Virus record (IMG/VR): IMGVR_UViG_3300042511_000273
Span: 1-40,879 of that record
DNA: 40,879 bases
Strand: one strand, 5' to 3'
DNA from: a virus
The position numbers were made by a program, and so were the translations under genes. The notes under the pieces are model-generated. The model saw only the letters and a list, made by a program, of their open reading frames with translations. It did not search any database and was not told the origin of the DNA. Of this stretch, positions 9,751 through 17,942 are shown in pieces. How positions within the stretch are numbered: the first letter of the stretch is position 1; every line of letters starts with the position of its first letter.

Positions 9751-10008
9751 ATGAACATAAAAGTAGAAGATAAACTTGCTGATTATCTCGATGACGAAGA
9801 GTCAATATTATTAGCTGATGGGTTTGATGATGCTTTCTTAGGAATAGGAAGGCAATTTGGAAAACCATTTGCAATTTATGACAAAGAAAGATGTTTGAGA
9901 ATATTGCAGGAAACCATGAGCGAAGAAGAAGCTATTGAATATTTTTCATTCAATGTGGAGGGAGCTTGGGTTGGTGAAAAGACACCAATATTTTTGGAAT
10001 TTTTATAA
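9751..10008 (+). CDS. Conserved phage-type hypothetical protein, 85 aa
   Basis: Acidic protein whose second half, RCLRILQETMSEEEAIEYFS followed by FNVEGAWVGEKTPIF, matches a widespread but uncharacterised phage/bacterial pattern (EEAxEYxxFNxxGAWVGExTPxF). No catalytic motif is visible. It is the first gene of the rightward operon, with no Shine-Dalgarno and a probable leaderless start. The stop overlaps the next ATG (TAATG). Confidence 0.75.
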   Translation: MNIKVEDKLADYLDDEESILLADGFDDAFLGIGRQFGKPFAIYDKERCLRILQETMSEEEAIEYFSFNVEGAWVGEKTPIFLEFL

Positions 10009-10202
10009 TGGAAATAAAAAAAGTAAATCCACCTGATCTTGCAGCGTGGATCAATATTGGGAACGCCAATTCAGACATAACACTTGCTAAATCTTCATAT
10101 GAAAAAAAAGATTATGTGGACTGCTGCATGTGGATTGACATGGCAATCGTAGAACTAATGAACGCTTACGCTAGAATAAAAAAAGATAATAACATACAAT
10201 GA
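10008..10202 (+). CDS. Hypothetical protein, 64 aa
   Basis: Starts by TAATG overlap and ends in ATGA overlap with the glycosyltransferase. Predicted helical, with SSYEKKDYVDCCMWIDMAIV, then ELMNAYARIKK, which resembles a short TPR-like hairpin. No family named. Likely a coupled accessory of the operon. Confidence 0.65.
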   Translation: MEIKKVNPPDLAAWINIGNANSDITLAKSSYEKKDYVDCCMWIDMAIVELMNAYARIKKDNNIQ

Positions 10203-11317
10203 AACATACATATCATATACTCGGATTACCGCATACAGTTACAAGTAAAGAGTTTAACGCATGCGCTTATACTCAAAAGGTTTGGAAGTTTGCAAAAATG
10301 GCTACAGCAAATGGTCATAATGTAATACATTACGGACATGAAGACTCAGATCCAATCTGTGCTGAACACGTTCCAGTATTAACGAACGATGACTTCATGC
10401 GTGTCTATGGAACGCATGACTGGAAGAGTAAATTTTTTACGTACAATACTCAAGACGATGCCTATCAAACCTTCTACAAAAACGCTATTCGTGAGATAGG
10501 TTTTAGAAAGAAAAAGTATGACTTTATTCTTCCATTTTGGGGCAGCGGAGTACGACCTATATGCGATGCACATCAAGACCTTATAACAGTTGAACCAGGA
10601 ATAGGGTATGCGGGGGGTCACTGGGCGCGATGGAAGGTGTGGGAATCCTATGCAATTTACCATGCTTATTGTGGCATGAAAAATGTTGGGACGTGTCAGC
10701 AAGATTGGTACGATGTTGTTATTCCGAACTACTTTGAAGTAGAAGATTTCGACTTCAACGCTAAGAAAGAAGATTACTTTTTATATTTGGGCAGGGTGTA
10801 CAATGGCAAAGGAGTTGATGTAGCTATTCAAGCGACTGAAAAAGCTGGAGTTAAACTTGTTATCGCTGGACAAAAAGAAGAAGGATACAAACTTCCTGAC
10901 CATGTTGAGTATGTTGGCTACGCAAATGTAGCAACTCGAAAAAAACTAATGGCTAATGCGAAGGCATCATTTTTACCCTCAATGTATGTTGAGCCATTTG
11001 GTGGAGTTCAAATAGAAAACTTATTGTCTGGCACTCCTACAATAACCACCGATTGGGGATCATTTGCTGAAAATAATCTACATGGAGTAACGGGGTTTAG
11101 GTGTCGGACCATGGGTGATTTTGTGGATGCGGTCGAAAATATCGACCAGATTAAGCCAGAGAATTGCAGGAAATGGGGAGAAAACTTCTCACTTGAAAAT
11201 GTTTGGCCTCGTTATGAAAAGTATTTTGAGGACGTGCTTGATGTATATCAAGGCAAAGGATGGTACTCAGATGGGAACAACATTAACGCAATGAGTATGG
11301 AGTACCCAATTAAATGA
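10199..11317 (+). CDS. Glycosyltransferase, GT4-like (GT-B fold)
   Basis: Encodes 372 residues. The N-terminal Rossmann half starts MKHTYHILGLPHTV. The C-terminal half has YFLYLGRVYNGKGVDVAIQA (donor-domain start, G-R-x-x-x-x-K-G), KLVIAGQKEEGY, and ASFLPSMYVEPFGGVQIENL followed by LSGTPTITTDWGSFAE, which contains the E-x7-E nucleotide-sugar motif of GT4 enzymes. It would transfer a sugar from an NDP-sugar. The substrate is unknown; phage examples modify host surface glycans, virion proteins or modified DNA bases. It is coupled to a methyltransferase and then ThyX. Confidence 0.85.
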   Translation: MKHTYHILGLPHTVTSKEFNACAYTQKVWKFAKMATANGHNVIHYGHEDSDPICAEHVPVLTNDDFMRVYGTHDWKSKFFTYNTQDDAYQTFYKNAIREIGFRKKKYDFILPFWGSGVRPICDAHQDLITVEPGIGYAGGHWARWKVWESYAIYHAYCGMKNVGTCQQDWYDVVIPNYFEVEDFDFNAKKEDYFLYLGRVYNGKGVDVAIQATEKAGVKLVIAGQKEEGYKLPDHVEYVGYANVATRKKLMANAKASFLPSMYVEPFGGVQIENLLSGTPTITTDWGSFAENNLHGVTGFRCRTMGDFVDAVENIDQIKPENCRKWGENFSLENVWPRYEKYFEDVLDVYQGKGWYSDGNNINAMSMEYPIK

Positions 11318-11850
11318 AACGAATAATTGATGTTGGGTGTGGTCCAGCAATCTATGTGAAAGCACTGCGAGATTGTGGATTTATTGTGGATGGCATTGAC
11401 CCTGATCCATTGTGTCCCGAAAAGGTTGTAAGCATGTTTGATTACTCTGTTGAGGAAAGATATGACATGGCACTTTGCTTGGAGGTTGCGGAACATATCG
11501 ACCCATATGAAGCGGATTATGTGGTTGATAAGCTGATAGAATTAGCTCCAGTCATTATGTTTTCTGCGGCACTTCCAGGGCAAGGTGGTCATGGGCATAT
11601 CAACTGCCAGCCAAAAGAATACTGGGAGCATAAATTTGGATGCAAAAATTATGTTCTCGATAAAGAATTGACTGAGAAATTCCGTGACTTCATGCGTCAA
11701 GGATACCACATGGGATGGTTGCTCAATAACATTCAGATATTCCGTGCATATGGTAGTGTGTGCTATGAGTCCATAATAAAAGAAGAGACTCCACAGGCTA
11801 TTCGTGTGGCAGAGTGGGTGAGCAAAAATATAAATCAGCTATGCAAGTAA
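11314..11850 (+). CDS. Class I SAM-dependent methyltransferase
   Basis: Encodes 178 residues; starts by ATGA overlap with the glycosyltransferase. RIIDVGCGPAIYVKALRDCG is motif I (SAM-binding D-x-G-x-G), VDGIDPDP ends strand β2 with an acidic ribose ligand, and MALCLEVAEHIDPYEAD is motif IV. GHGHINCQPKEYWEHKFG is seen in small methyltransferases linked to sugar or lipid modification. No DNA target-recognition domain or catalytic (D/N)PPY is present, so a DNA base substrate is unlikely; a sugar is plausible next to the GT4 enzyme. The ThyX start lies inside its 3' end. Confidence 0.8.
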   Translation: MKRIIDVGCGPAIYVKALRDCGFIVDGIDPDPLCPEKVVSMFDYSVEERYDMALCLEVAEHIDPYEADYVVDKLIELAPVIMFSAALPGQGGHGHINCQPKEYWEHKFGCKNYVLDKELTEKFRDFMRQGYHMGWLLNNIQIFRAYGSVCYESIIKEETPQAIRVAEWVSKNINQLCK

Positions 11851-13499
11851 AACTGATAAGCGTCACCAAACCCTGTGTAGAAGGAATCAACACGGCAGAG
11901 GAACTTGTCGCATATTGTGCGAGAGTTTCAAATCCAAGTAACCAATTAAATACTTCAACATCATCAAAGTTGTTGAGGTATTGCGCCGACCACCATCATT
12001 GGTCAATCTTTGAGATGGTAAATATGTGCTGTGAGATTAAGACAAGTAGAGCTATAGCCGCACAGATTCTACGCCACAGGTCATTTTCATTTCAAGAATT
12101 CTGTATATCTGGAGACTCTTTAATTACTGTAATTTTACCAAAAAATAAAAAACCATATTACATACCCATTAAAAAACTATTTGATCGTCAAAATTGGAAA
12201 TCTTATAAAAATATATTAGTTAGAACATTTGATGAAAAAACTAAAACATTTAAATTTTCTAAAATAAAAGAAGTATTTAATACTGGGAAAAAATCAGTTT
12301 ATGAATTGACTTTACACGATGGGAAAAAAATTAAATGCACAAAAGAACATAAATTTTATACTGAAAATGGATTTGATACATTAGAAAATATAGTAGGATT
12401 AAATTCTAAATATCACTCAATGTCTAAGATTGCTTATATTGGAGTTAATGGAATACCTGTATATCAATCATATGATTGGTTAAAAACAGCTAAATTAGAA
12501 TCAATTCAAAATAAAATTGGTTTAAAATATATAGCTGAAAAAGCGGGATGTTCTTATTACACTATAAGAAAATGGTTAAAAATTAATAATTTATCTTTTT
12601 CTAAAAAAGAAGTCTCTAGTTATACAGAACCTTGGAACAAAAATAAATTTGGTTATAAAACATCATTGATTGTTTCTGAAAAACATAAGGATGCTATAAG
12701 AAAAGCAAGAAGCGGATCAAAATCTAATTGGTGGAAAGGTGGATGTGATAGATCTGATAGACTTAAAATATGTGATTGGTGTAATTCTATACGTTCAAAA
12801 AAATTAAAAGATTATAATTATTCATGTTCATTATGTTTATCTAATAACAAATTAGAATTAGATCATATTATTCCAGTTTGGAAGAATAAAGAATTATCAT
12901 ATGATTATAATAATATTCAGGTTTTATGTTCATCATGCCATGATAAAAAACATTCACTTGAGGGTGACGCAAAAGTATTTAGGCAATTACATAATGGAAA
13001 TAAATTAACTGTAAAATTCACTAAAGTAAAAAAAATTAATTTTATAGGATATGAAGAAACATTTGATTTAGAGGTTGATGACATTAACCATAACTATGTA
13101 GCAAACAAAATTTTAGTACATAACTCGCAAAGGTACTCATCGGTAACTGAACTTGAGCCAATCGAATTGCGTAGGCAGGGTAAAACAAATCGTCAGGTCG
13201 GTGATGGAGACTTTGATTTAGCTCCAGAGGATCGAGCATGGATGTACCAACTGCAACATGAGTCACAATTGTTGTACAATAAACTAATAGATTCTGGTGT
13301 TGCCCGTGAATCGGCAAGGTTTATCCTTCCTCTCAACACGCAGACTACCTTGTATATGTCTGGAACTATTCGATCATGGATAACCTACCTACAGCTTCGC
13401 AGTAATGAAGACACACAGAAGGAACACAGAGACATTGCTGAAGCATTGAAGGTGATATTCAAAAATGAATTTCCAGCTATCTACGATGCTTTATTTTGA
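11841..13499 (+). CDS. thyX: Flavin-dependent thymidylate synthase ThyX, interrupted by an intein
   Basis: The precursor is 552 residues from the ATG at 11841 (the frame opens at a GTG at 11814). After removal of a 341-residue intein (residues 88-428) the mature enzyme is about 211 residues, normal for ThyX. The join rebuilds the ThyX signature exactly: RHRSFSFQEF plus SQRYS gives RHR-x2-S-x4-S-x-RY. The N-extein has CARVSNPSN and HHWSIFEM; the C-extein has ESARFILPLNTQTTLYMSGT and the SWITYLQLR region. ThyX makes dTMP from dUMP using methylene-tetrahydrofolate, FAD and NADPH. The enzyme should be inactive until splicing. It overlaps the methyltransferase by 10 bases. Confidence 0.92.
   Translation: MQVKLISVTKPCVEGINTAEELVAYCARVSNPSNQLNTSTSSKLLRYCADHHHWSIFEMVNMCCEIKTSRAIAAQILRHRSFSFQEFCISGDSLITVILPKNKKPYYIPIKKLFDRQNWKSYKNILVRTFDEKTKTFKFSKIKEVFNTGKKSVYELTLHDGKKIKCTKEHKFYTENGFDTLENIVGLNSKYHSMSKIAYIGVNGIPVYQSYDWLKTAKLESIQNKIGLKYIAEKAGCSYYTIRKWLKINNLSFSKKEVSSYTEPWNKNKFGYKTSLIVSEKHKDAIRKARSGSKSNWWKGGCDRSDRLKICDWCNSIRSKKLKDYNYSCSLCLSNNKLELDHIIPVWKNKELSYDYNNIQVLCSSCHDKKHSLEGDAKVFRQLHNGNKLTVKFTKVKKINFIGYEETFDLEVDDINHNYVANKILVHNSQRYSSVTELEPIELRRQGKTNRQVGDGDFDLAPEDRAWMYQLQHESQLLYNKLIDSGVARESARFILPLNTQTTLYMSGTIRSWITYLQLRSNEDTQKEHRDIAEALKVIFKNEFPAIYDALF
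12102..13124 (+). mobile_element. HNH homing-endonuclease intein inside the ThyX active-site motif
   Basis: The 341-residue insert begins with Cys1 (CISGDSLITV, block A), has a block B with CTKEHKFY, and ends in block F/G (ETFDLEVDDINHNYVANKIL then VHN) before a +1 Ser, so all class 1 splicing residues are present (Cys1, block-B His, penultimate His, terminal Asn, +1 Ser). The central part holds a helix-turn-helix (YIAEKAGCSYYTIRKWLK), a NUMOD-like basic stretch with NWWKGG, and an HNH nuclease (CDWCNS...CSLCLS, LELDHIIPVW, VLCSSCHDKKH) near insert residues 224-280. It is much more AT-rich than the flanking thyX exteins, a sign of recent mobility. The endonuclease looks intact. Confidence 0.93.
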
Positions 13500-13636
13500 C
13501 ATCTGATTCTGATGTGATATAAAAAATACATCCACAAGGATTGTCGTTTAGAACCGACATAGAAAATATTTTACCCTGCCTCATGCCTATGCTGTTAGCT
13601 TAGGAGTTCTACGTGAGGTGGGGATTTTTTTTAATT

Positions 13637-14500
13637 ATGAAATTCAAAGTTGAACATGGTGAATCGTTGGTTGATGGATCAATCGAGGATCACCTTATTG
13701 GCATTACAAAACCATCCATAGATAGAATGCTGCGGATGGAGAATCCAGCGGACGCAATAGCCCTTTACACGTTCTATTGCTACACAAGGAAGTGGCAACA
13801 CAACAATGCCGTGTACGCAACATCTGACTACGCAATGACAGCACTTGATTGGGGTCGTGACAAGTTCGCCAAAGCAAAGAATCAATTGAAAGATGCGGGG
13901 TTTATTGAGGACATTCAACGCAAGGATTCCACAGGTAAAGTTGTCGGTTGGTACGTTGGTGTTAAGTTTGTTCAAAACCACCCTGCGGATTTCCCACAGG
14001 GTGGATCGACCACAGTGTGGGAAAACCCCATACAAATACCTAGTACTGGTAATAAAATACCTAATACTAATAATAAAATACATCCATTGGCTGAAGACTT
14101 TGAAAAATTCTGGAATGCTTACCCAAAGAAAGTTTCAAAGGAACAAGCTAGGAGAGCATTCTATAAAGCTAAACCAAACATGAGTGTAATCATTCCTGCT
14201 CTTGAGAAGTTCAAGGTTTGCCAGCAGTGGCAGGACAAACAATACATACCTAACCCCGACACATGGGTTCGCAACCAGAGATGGGAGGATGAAATTATTG
14301 TTGAACAAGCGAAGAAAGAATCTGCTCCTATTCAAACTACAGATAAAAAGAATCCCATGTGGAAACAGATCAAAGATTCTGGAGAGGAACAAGAGTGCAT
14401 TGAGTGGCTAAAAGAAAATACTACTTCATCGACATACGAATTACGTTGCGTTGAGGAGCGGCACTTGCTAGAATTTAGGAATCGGGTATTTGAGTTTTAA
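13637..14500 (+). CDS. Phage replisome organiser/DnaT-like replication protein
   Basis: Encodes 287 residues from the ATG at 13637; the frame opens at 13613. The N-terminal half (about 1-125) looks like a winged-helix domain: SIDRMLRMENPADAIALYTF and YATSDYAMTALDWGRDKFAK, then AKNQLKDAGFIEDI. A Thr/Asn-rich linker follows. The C-terminal domain FEKFWNAYPKKVSKEQARRA, then QYIPNPDTWVRNQRWEDEI, matches the C-terminus of phage replisome organisers and DnaT-like primosomal proteins. Such proteins bind the origin and load helicase, and a DnaB-like helicase is encoded at 28314-29579. The 137-base gap upstream contains a weak TGTCG/CGACA dyad but no convincing promoter. Confidence 0.7.
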   Translation: MKFKVEHGESLVDGSIEDHLIGITKPSIDRMLRMENPADAIALYTFYCYTRKWQHNNAVYATSDYAMTALDWGRDKFAKAKNQLKDAGFIEDIQRKDSTGKVVGWYVGVKFVQNHPADFPQGGSTTVWENPIQIPSTGNKIPNTNNKIHPLAEDFEKFWNAYPKKVSKEQARRAFYKAKPNMSVIIPALEKFKVCQQWQDKQYIPNPDTWVRNQRWEDEIIVEQAKKESAPIQTTDKKNPMWKQIKDSGEEQECIEWLKENTTSSTYELRCVEERHLLEFRNRVFEF

Positions 14501-14501
14501 C

Positions 14502-14600
14502 ATGAACACTAAAACAAAAGCTAAGTATGCAATGATGATTGCATTCATTATCATTGTGATTGGATACTCATTGGTAGGGTATCTTGTCGCATTAAAATAA
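14502..14600 (+). CDS. Single-span membrane micro-protein, 32 aa
   Basis: MNTKTKAKYAMMIAFIIIVI followed by GYSLVGYLVALK: a basic N-terminus, then one hydrophobic helix. It starts 1 base after the stop of the replication gene and ends 4 bases before the next ATG, so it fits an operon. Function unknown. Confidence 0.5.
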   Translation: MNTKTKAKYAMMIAFIIIVIGYSLVGYLVALK

Positions 14601-14604
14601 AAGT

Positions 14605-14838
14605 ATGTTACACATCGAGCCACAAGACGGCGCAGAATATTATTTCCTATGCGAAGATGGAGAGATTTACGGACCATTCAATTCGCTTCAAGCGATGGAA
14701 GAACTCTTCAAAAAAGAGTCTGAGATTTTCCTAGATGAAGACACGGGTGAATCAAACATAACCATCCTAAAAAAGATTTCGTCAGCAGTAGTAAAAAAAG
14801 AAACGTCAGTAACAATAACACAAACACAAACAACATGA
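14605..14838 (+). CDS. Hypothetical protein, 77 aa
   Basis: The N-terminus (EYYFLCEDGEIYGPFNSLQA, then MEELF) resembles a GYF_2-like fold (YY-x-G-Y-GP-F-S-ExM), a small protein-interaction module, but the match is partial. The rest is Ser/Thr-rich and possibly disordered. It overlaps the downstream nuclease gene by ATGA. Confidence 0.6.
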   Translation: MLHIEPQDGAEYYFLCEDGEIYGPFNSLQAMEELFKKESEIFLDEDTGESNITILKKISSAVVKKETSVTITQTQTT

Positions 14839-15590
14839 ACACAGCAGGACATTGGTATGACAGGAACGGAGAAGCAAAGCACACAATCCTTGGCAAGAAT
14901 GGAAAGATCCGTTCTACCACATTGCGTGATGCAAGAAGCGAAGGTTGGTATCCTTCCGTGACAACAATAATGAAAGTGCTTGCAGCACCAGAATTGGACA
15001 AATGGAAGCAACAGCAAGTGCTACTAGCGAGCATGACGCTCCCTCGCCAAGCAGATGAGGATGATGAATCGTATATGTCTCGCATAATGCAGGACGCATT
15101 CAAGCAAGTTGACGATGCGGCTGATCTCGGAACACAGATTCACGCAGCATTGGAGGCACACTTCCAAGGACTGCAATACGCTCCAGAAATGGAATCGTAT
15201 GTTGCACCAGTAAAGAAATGGGCAGAACACAATCGCATTAAATTTTTACAGCATGAACTTCGTCTAGTTAATCACGAAGTTGGTTATGCTGGAACAACGG
15301 ATGCGTTAATTGAGAAGGATGGAGTTCTTCATATCCTTGACTACAAATCCCGCAAAACAAAAGCGGAGTATGAAGTCAAGCCTTGGTCAAAGGAACCAAT
15401 GCAGATCAGTGCTTACGCCACTATCGTTGGAGCAAAACGTGGTTGCAATCTTTACATTTCAACAACAGAACCTGGACGTATCGGTGAAGCGTGGTATGAC
15501 GAAGCGACCCTAGAAAAAGAATACAAGGCATTCCAGCATGTCTCCGCTTACTGGCAGCATTCAAACAATTATGTCCCACCTAAAAAATAG
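14835..15590 (+). CDS. PD-(D/E)XK exonuclease (Cas4/RecB-like phage nuclease)
   Basis: Encodes 251 residues. The catalytic core is in the second half: a His-Glu segment (QHELRLVNHEVGYAGTTDAL) provides the acidic residue and GTTD, and ILDYKSRKTK provides D-x-K. QISAYATIVGA is the conserved QL.AY helix. The first half (WYPSVTTIMKVLAAPELDKW, then ADLGTQIHAALEAHFQG) is the usual TxxLxxxxxxxLxxW...GTxxHxxxE entry of this family. No four-Cys iron-sulfur cluster is seen. Together with the Erf-like protein it would form a Red-like two-component recombination system, making 3' single strands. Confidence 0.82.
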   Translation: MNTAGHWYDRNGEAKHTILGKNGKIRSTTLRDARSEGWYPSVTTIMKVLAAPELDKWKQQQVLLASMTLPRQADEDDESYMSRIMQDAFKQVDDAADLGTQIHAALEAHFQGLQYAPEMESYVAPVKKWAEHNRIKFLQHELRLVNHEVGYAGTTDALIEKDGVLHILDYKSRKTKAEYEVKPWSKEPMQISAYATIVGAKRGCNLYISTTEPGRIGEAWYDEATLEKEYKAFQHVSAYWQHSNNYVPPKK

Positions 15591-15593
15591 TGC

Positions 15594-15622
15594 TTGCATT
15601 CCATTAAAAAAAATTTAATACT
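15594..15622 (+). promoter_or_regulatory. Predicted sigma70-type promoter for the recombination genes
   Basis: TTGCAT (15594-15599) and AATACT (15617-15622) are separated by 17 bases, within an A/T tract. The ATG of the Erf-like gene is at 15632, only 9 bases after the -10, so the transcript would have almost no leader, in keeping with the missing Shine-Dalgarno. Confidence 0.45.
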
Positions 15623-15631
15623 GAAAGTTCA

Positions 15632-16339
15632 ATGAACACACACTCAGATGACATCAGCGAATTAGCGGTTGCTCTTGCAAAAGCGCAATCCGAAAACGGA
15701 ATTGTAATCAAGGATGCAGCTAATCCTTTTTTTAAATCGAAGTACGCTACGCTTGCTTCGGTTTGGGAGGCAGTTCGTCCTGCATTAACTAAACATGGAC
15801 TATCAATCGTGCAGATGCCGTCTCACGATGAGCATGGCTACTATGTTGAAACAATGATGATCCATGGAAGCGGACAATGGATTAAGAATAGGACATACAT
15901 GAAGGTAGTTAAAGACGATCCTCAAGGAGTTGGTAGTTTGATTTCTTACGCTCGCAGATATGCACTCCAAGCAATGACCATGATTTGTCCAGAGGATGAC
16001 GATGGTGAAATTGCAATGGGTAGGACACAGAATGTCCAACAACAGAAGCCAGCGTTTGTAAAAGCAGACGTGGATATTAAGGTTGTAAAAAAAGAAGAAC
16101 CTAAAGCTGAATCAGGAACCTCTAAGTTCAATGGCCCTTCGCATCAGGAGTTGTTCCAAGCTCTAATGAAGGCAGGACATACCCAAGACGATTTCATGGC
16201 AGCTATGCGCCATTCTGGAGCGATTCCAGCGGCAGCTAAAGACTACTTCGCTATGAAAGAAGGAACAGCAGATAAGTTTCTAAAAGAATTAGAAAAAACA
16301 ACCAACGTAATTATAGAATGGAAAGCATTAGTTAAATAA
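15632..16339 (+). CDS. Erf-family single-strand annealing recombinase
   Basis: Encodes 235 residues. The ERF pattern is clear: ISELAVALAKAQSENGIVIK, NPFFKSKYATLASVWEAVRP, then ALTKHGLSIVQMP, SGQWIKNRTYM, and the hallmark GVGSLISYARRYALQAMTMI. A charged linker and a C-terminal helical domain (about 165-235) follow. ERF proteins form rings on single-stranded DNA and anneal complementary strands; the upstream nuclease and downstream SSB-like protein are natural partners. No Shine-Dalgarno. Confidence 0.88.
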   Translation: MNTHSDDISELAVALAKAQSENGIVIKDAANPFFKSKYATLASVWEAVRPALTKHGLSIVQMPSHDEHGYYVETMMIHGSGQWIKNRTYMKVVKDDPQGVGSLISYARRYALQAMTMICPEDDDGEIAMGRTQNVQQQKPAFVKADVDIKVVKKEEPKAESGTSKFNGPSHQELFQALMKAGHTQDDFMAAMRHSGAIPAAAKDYFAMKEGTADKFLKELEKTTNVIIEWKALVK

Positions 16340-16340
16340 T

Positions 16341-16565
16341 ATGGAGTACGATAATACAAATCGCGGCGTTTTGTTTACGAACAAAAAGAAAAATGAAAAG
16401 CAACCAGACTTTACTGGCCAAATCAACATCGAAGGAAAAGAGTGGGAGATTTCAGGCTGGAAAAAAACTTCAGCTAAAGGAACTGAATTCACTTCTCTCT
16501 CAGTTCGTGAACCATACGTAAAAGAAACAAAAGCATCTGAAACAAAAGATGATATTCCTTGGTAA
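16341..16565 (+). CDS. DUF736-like protein with an SSB-type acidic tail
   Basis: Encodes 74 residues. RGVLFTNKKKNEKQPDFTGQ, then EWEISGWKKTSAKGTEFTSL, then SVRE is the small beta-barrel pattern of DUF736. The C-terminus ends DDIPW, almost the DDDIPF tip by which bacterial SSB recruits partner proteins. It lies 1 base after erf. Inference: a compact phage single-stranded DNA-binding protein that could recruit host repair proteins. DNA binding itself is not shown by the sequence. Confidence 0.7.
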   Translation: MEYDNTNRGVLFTNKKKNEKQPDFTGQINIEGKEWEISGWKKTSAKGTEFTSLSVREPYVKETKASETKDDIPW

Positions 16566-16566
16566 T

Positions 16567-16689
16567 ATGGATGAGCCAAATGGAATGGTTTCAAATAGCA
16601 CTGATCATGACGATGTTGATGATGATTTTGCTGATGAAAAGGTAAAAGTTTGTCGCATCGACGATCCTGAATGTGAATCATGTCAGTAA
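16567..16689 (+). CDS. Acidic micro-protein, 40 aa
   Basis: MDEPNGMVSNSTDHDDVDDD, then FADEKVKVC and a short Cys-containing tail (DDPECESCQ). It starts 1 base after the SSB-like gene stop and overlaps the next start by 10 bases. Very acidic; it could be a DNA mimic or simply disordered. Function unknown. Confidence 0.45.
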   Translation: MDEPNGMVSNSTDHDDVDDDFADEKVKVCRIDDPECESCQ

Positions 16690-16922
16690 TCAAAGACCCA
16701 GACCTAGACTCGCACCACCTTGGAGTTATTGTGACTAAGCAGATCATGCGCGAAGTAGAGAAGAGTGCAAAGCTGAATTACAGGACTGCTTCGATGCAAG
16801 CTAGGTTGGTTATTGAATTATGGTTACGAGAAGCATGCGGGGTCAAGCTAAAGACCCCTGCATGCAAACCAATATACGAAGACATTAAAATAAATTGGGC
16901 AGAGGTAAACGATTTCCAGTAA
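16680..16922 (+). CDS. Ribbon-helix-helix-like DNA-binding protein candidate
   Basis: Encodes 80 residues. The core VIVTKQIMREVEKSAKLNYR, then TASMQARLVIELWLRE has the strand-helix-helix spacing of Arc/CopG-type regulators (T..M...ve..A......S...arl.Ie.wLre). A Cys-containing tail follows. It would bind DNA as a dimer. It may read one of the palindromes described in this window, but no target can be assigned. Confidence 0.5.
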   Translation: MSVIKDPDLDSHHLGVIVTKQIMREVEKSAKLNYRTASMQARLVIELWLREACGVKLKTPACKPIYEDIKINWAEVNDFQ

Positions 16923-16955
16923 CATTGGCATGATAAATGCTATGTAAATTCCCGA

Positions 16956-17942
16956 ATGAAAACAGAACATAAACTACGTGGTCAATTCAAAACGCCAAGC
17001 GGCATGATGGACAGGATGCAATTTGCAGAAATGCTTGCAGCCAAACATAAAACAGACGTTAAAACCGCACTAACTCTAATCAAAGTTTGCGAGAAAGAGG
17101 ATGAGATCGAAGAGGACTCTCCTACAAATCACTACGCTTTGTTAGAGGAAGCGTGTCACATTATCGAATTTACGGATGGAAATGTGGATGAGTTGCCTGT
17201 TGCGATCTGCAAACCAGAGTTTGCTATTGGTTCTGACCAGTCAATCTTAGATGCAGCCATTGATACTCGCCTAGATAATGGTTACTCTAAGTTAGCTGAG
17301 AGGTATGATTTCGGACCGCACATGACGCAGTTTAAGCCCAAGGCAGGAGTCATTCCAACTCCAGAGGATTACGCTGGAGCTATAGGCATGGGTGTGGACA
17401 TGTCTAGCAAAGGAATGTGGCTTGCGGGTGATGGCATCCGTCACCTTATGGCAATGGGGCATGAAGATGTATTGACGCAAATTGCGGCTAGTCTAAAGCT
17501 GTCCTACTCGCACGTTTCAAATTGGCATCGTGCCGCTCAACGAATCCCTTCTCATCTTCGGCATGAAATTTCACCAACTGTAGCTATTGAAATCGCAACT
17601 GCTAAGTTTTCTGACAATGAAATCGAAAACAATAAGCAAGTTTTGGAGTTAGTCCAACAAGCCCGTGCTGAGAAGTGGTCATGTGCCGAAGCTCGTAGCC
17701 ACGTGAAGATGATAAAAGGGCAGGAGCCACTAGGTAAGATCGTTAAAACTGACAAGTGGGTTAAGCATTTCGGAGGGTCAGAACAACTTCTGATTCTTGC
17801 TATCAAACATTGCGTATCTACTGACGCAAGCGAGATTGATCGTGAGTTTTTCCTTGGAAAAATGCGTGAGATTTTCCATGAGTTAAGTGATAAAACACAG
17901 GATATTCTAAATAAAATGATCGAAAAAAATGGCAGCGCATAG
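16956..17942 (+). CDS. Hypothetical DNA-binding protein with internal helix-turn-helix
   Basis: Encodes 328 residues, probably soluble and mostly helical. A helix-turn-helix is likely at QIAASLKLSYSHVSNWHRAA, then QRIPSHLR. It is flanked by an N-terminal helical region (QFAEMLAAKHKTDVKTALTL) and a C-terminal region of unknown fold. It directly precedes the small terminase with a 14-base overlap. It could be a ParB-like or packaging-associated DNA-binding protein, but no ParB nuclease-box motif is seen. Confidence 0.6.
   Translation: MKTEHKLRGQFKTPSGMMDRMQFAEMLAAKHKTDVKTALTLIKVCEKEDEIEEDSPTNHYALLEEACHIIEFTDGNVDELPVAICKPEFAIGSDQSILDAAIDTRLDNGYSKLAERYDFGPHMTQFKPKAGVIPTPEDYAGAIGMGVDMSSKGMWLAGDGIRHLMAMGHEDVLTQIAASLKLSYSHVSNWHRAAQRIPSHLRHEISPTVAIEIATAKFSDNEIENNKQVLELVQQARAEKWSCAEARSHVKMIKGQEPLGKIVKTDKWVKHFGGSEQLLILAIKHCVSTDASEIDREFFLGKMREIFHELSDKTQDILNKMIEKNGSA

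Noticed and set aside
11314-11850. DNA methyltransferase assignment for the small SAM enzyme
   Set aside because: It has SAM motifs but no (D/N/S)PP(Y/F) catalytic motif or target-recognition domain.
13679-14083. Minus-strand frame opposite the replication protein
   Set aside because: Shadow of a gene with clear domain patterns; no start signal and unlikely composition.
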